Shown: positions 63,683 through 64,000 of the stretch, in pieces
Layout: each line of letters begins with the position of its first letter
Position numbering within the stretch: position 1 is the first letter of the stretch
Assembly (NCBI RefSeq): GCF_022267375.1
Contig: NZ_JAIZBH010000001.1
Location: forward strand, 3,913,363-3,977,362
Direction: 5' to 3'
Length of the DNA stretch: 64,000 nt
DNA from: Leptospira sanjuanensis
Lineage (GTDB): Bacteria; Spirochaetota; Leptospiria; Leptospirales; Leptospiraceae
Notes under the pieces: model-generated
What the model was told of the DNA's origin: nothing
Database searches by the model: none
Seen by the model: the letters and a program-made list of their open reading frames with translations, nothing else
Made by a program: the position numbers and the translations under genes

Positions 63683-64000
63683 GATATATTCTAAAATTTG
63701 AATATACTTTCGGATAAAAACACACTAACAAACGTTAGTCGAAATACGGGAATCTTCTAATTTCTTCTTTTGCGACATAATTTATTATCCCAAACATAAA
63801 CATCTTCTTTTTTTGGAGAAGAATTCGGATTCCGGAATTTTCATTTGAGTACAAGAGTTCTTCTAAAAATACTGTATTCTCATTCATAGGTCGTCGGAAC
63901 GCCGAAGACAAAGTGGAAAATCGTATCATTCAATCGAATTGGAAAAATTTTTTCAATTCGAACCCGTAAAAACCTCTTTGTATAAGGGATTTTTGTTTTA
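63683..64000. other. Terminal intergenic stretch
   Basis: 318 bases after holB. A 64-codon minus-strand frame (63735-63929) encodes a lysine-rich peptide with no recognisable family and no ribosome site. Nothing else supported. Confidence 0.4.

Noticed and set aside
63735..63929. 64-codon minus-strand frame after holB
   Set aside because: No ribosome site or known family; left as uncertain intergenic.

Overview
The window is chromosomal DNA from a spirochete of the genus Leptospira, most likely one of the higher-GC members of the pathogen-related clade (species not resolved by eye). The evidence is the plant-type ferredoxin-NADP reductase, many spirochete-type lipoprotein signal peptides, the flgN-flgK-flgL-fliW-csrA block, the bactofilin operon, and short palindromic intergenic repeats that I associate with this genus from memory.

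Layout. 1-8133 (minus strand): one long gene train, an SbtA-type bicarbonate transporter, a large outer-membrane porin, then membrane and large subunits of a complex-I/hydrogenase-4-like machine whose visible NiFe-ligand motif is destroyed (an energy-converting-hydrogenase-related, Ehr-like, complex). It is cut by the window start. 8765-18300: a membrane-bound AraC regulator, a FecR-domain protein, purT, a GpsA/acyltransferase fusion, small lipoproteins and a sugar-epimerase-like enzyme. 17841-21588: a stress block (OhrR-type MarR, glutathione peroxidase, DJ-1/PfpI protein, Kef-type antiporter). 21906-27385: a SHOCT lipoprotein and the flagellar hook-filament junction operon with csrA/fliW. 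27747-36150: an intact M23 peptidase, membrane and lipoproteins, ornithine aminotransferase, and an M32 carboxypeptidase next to tRNA-Gly. 36298-42559: a tRNA-derived duplication, lpxD, FNR, a PC4-like protein, a VWA-STAS protein and a TadA-like deaminase. 42595-45102: tRNA-Ser, dnaX, ybaB, recR. 45111-48980: an envelope operon (OmpA/PD40, solute-binding protein, porin). 49086-53137: serS, tatD, then a degenerate M23 protein, bactofilin and YaaR. 53504-61673: the parB-parA-rsmG and mnmG group of an origin-proximal region, with two ParB-box (parS)-like sites and two clusters of palindromic repeats in between. 61815-63682: ilvE and holB.

How the parts work together. The left operon looks like an ion-pumping membrane complex without hydrogenase chemistry, wired to a sodium/bicarbonate symporter and a porin; this is the best candidate for an undescribed system. 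The parS-like sites, parAB, rsmG/mnmG and the DNA polymerase III genes dnaX and holB make the right half a replication and segregation neighbourhood, although dnaA is not in the window. The degenerate M23 protein with bactofilin fits cell-shape control in a helical cell. dnaX carries an A9 run followed at once by a -1-frame stop, the arrangement that gives tau/gamma products in other bacteria.
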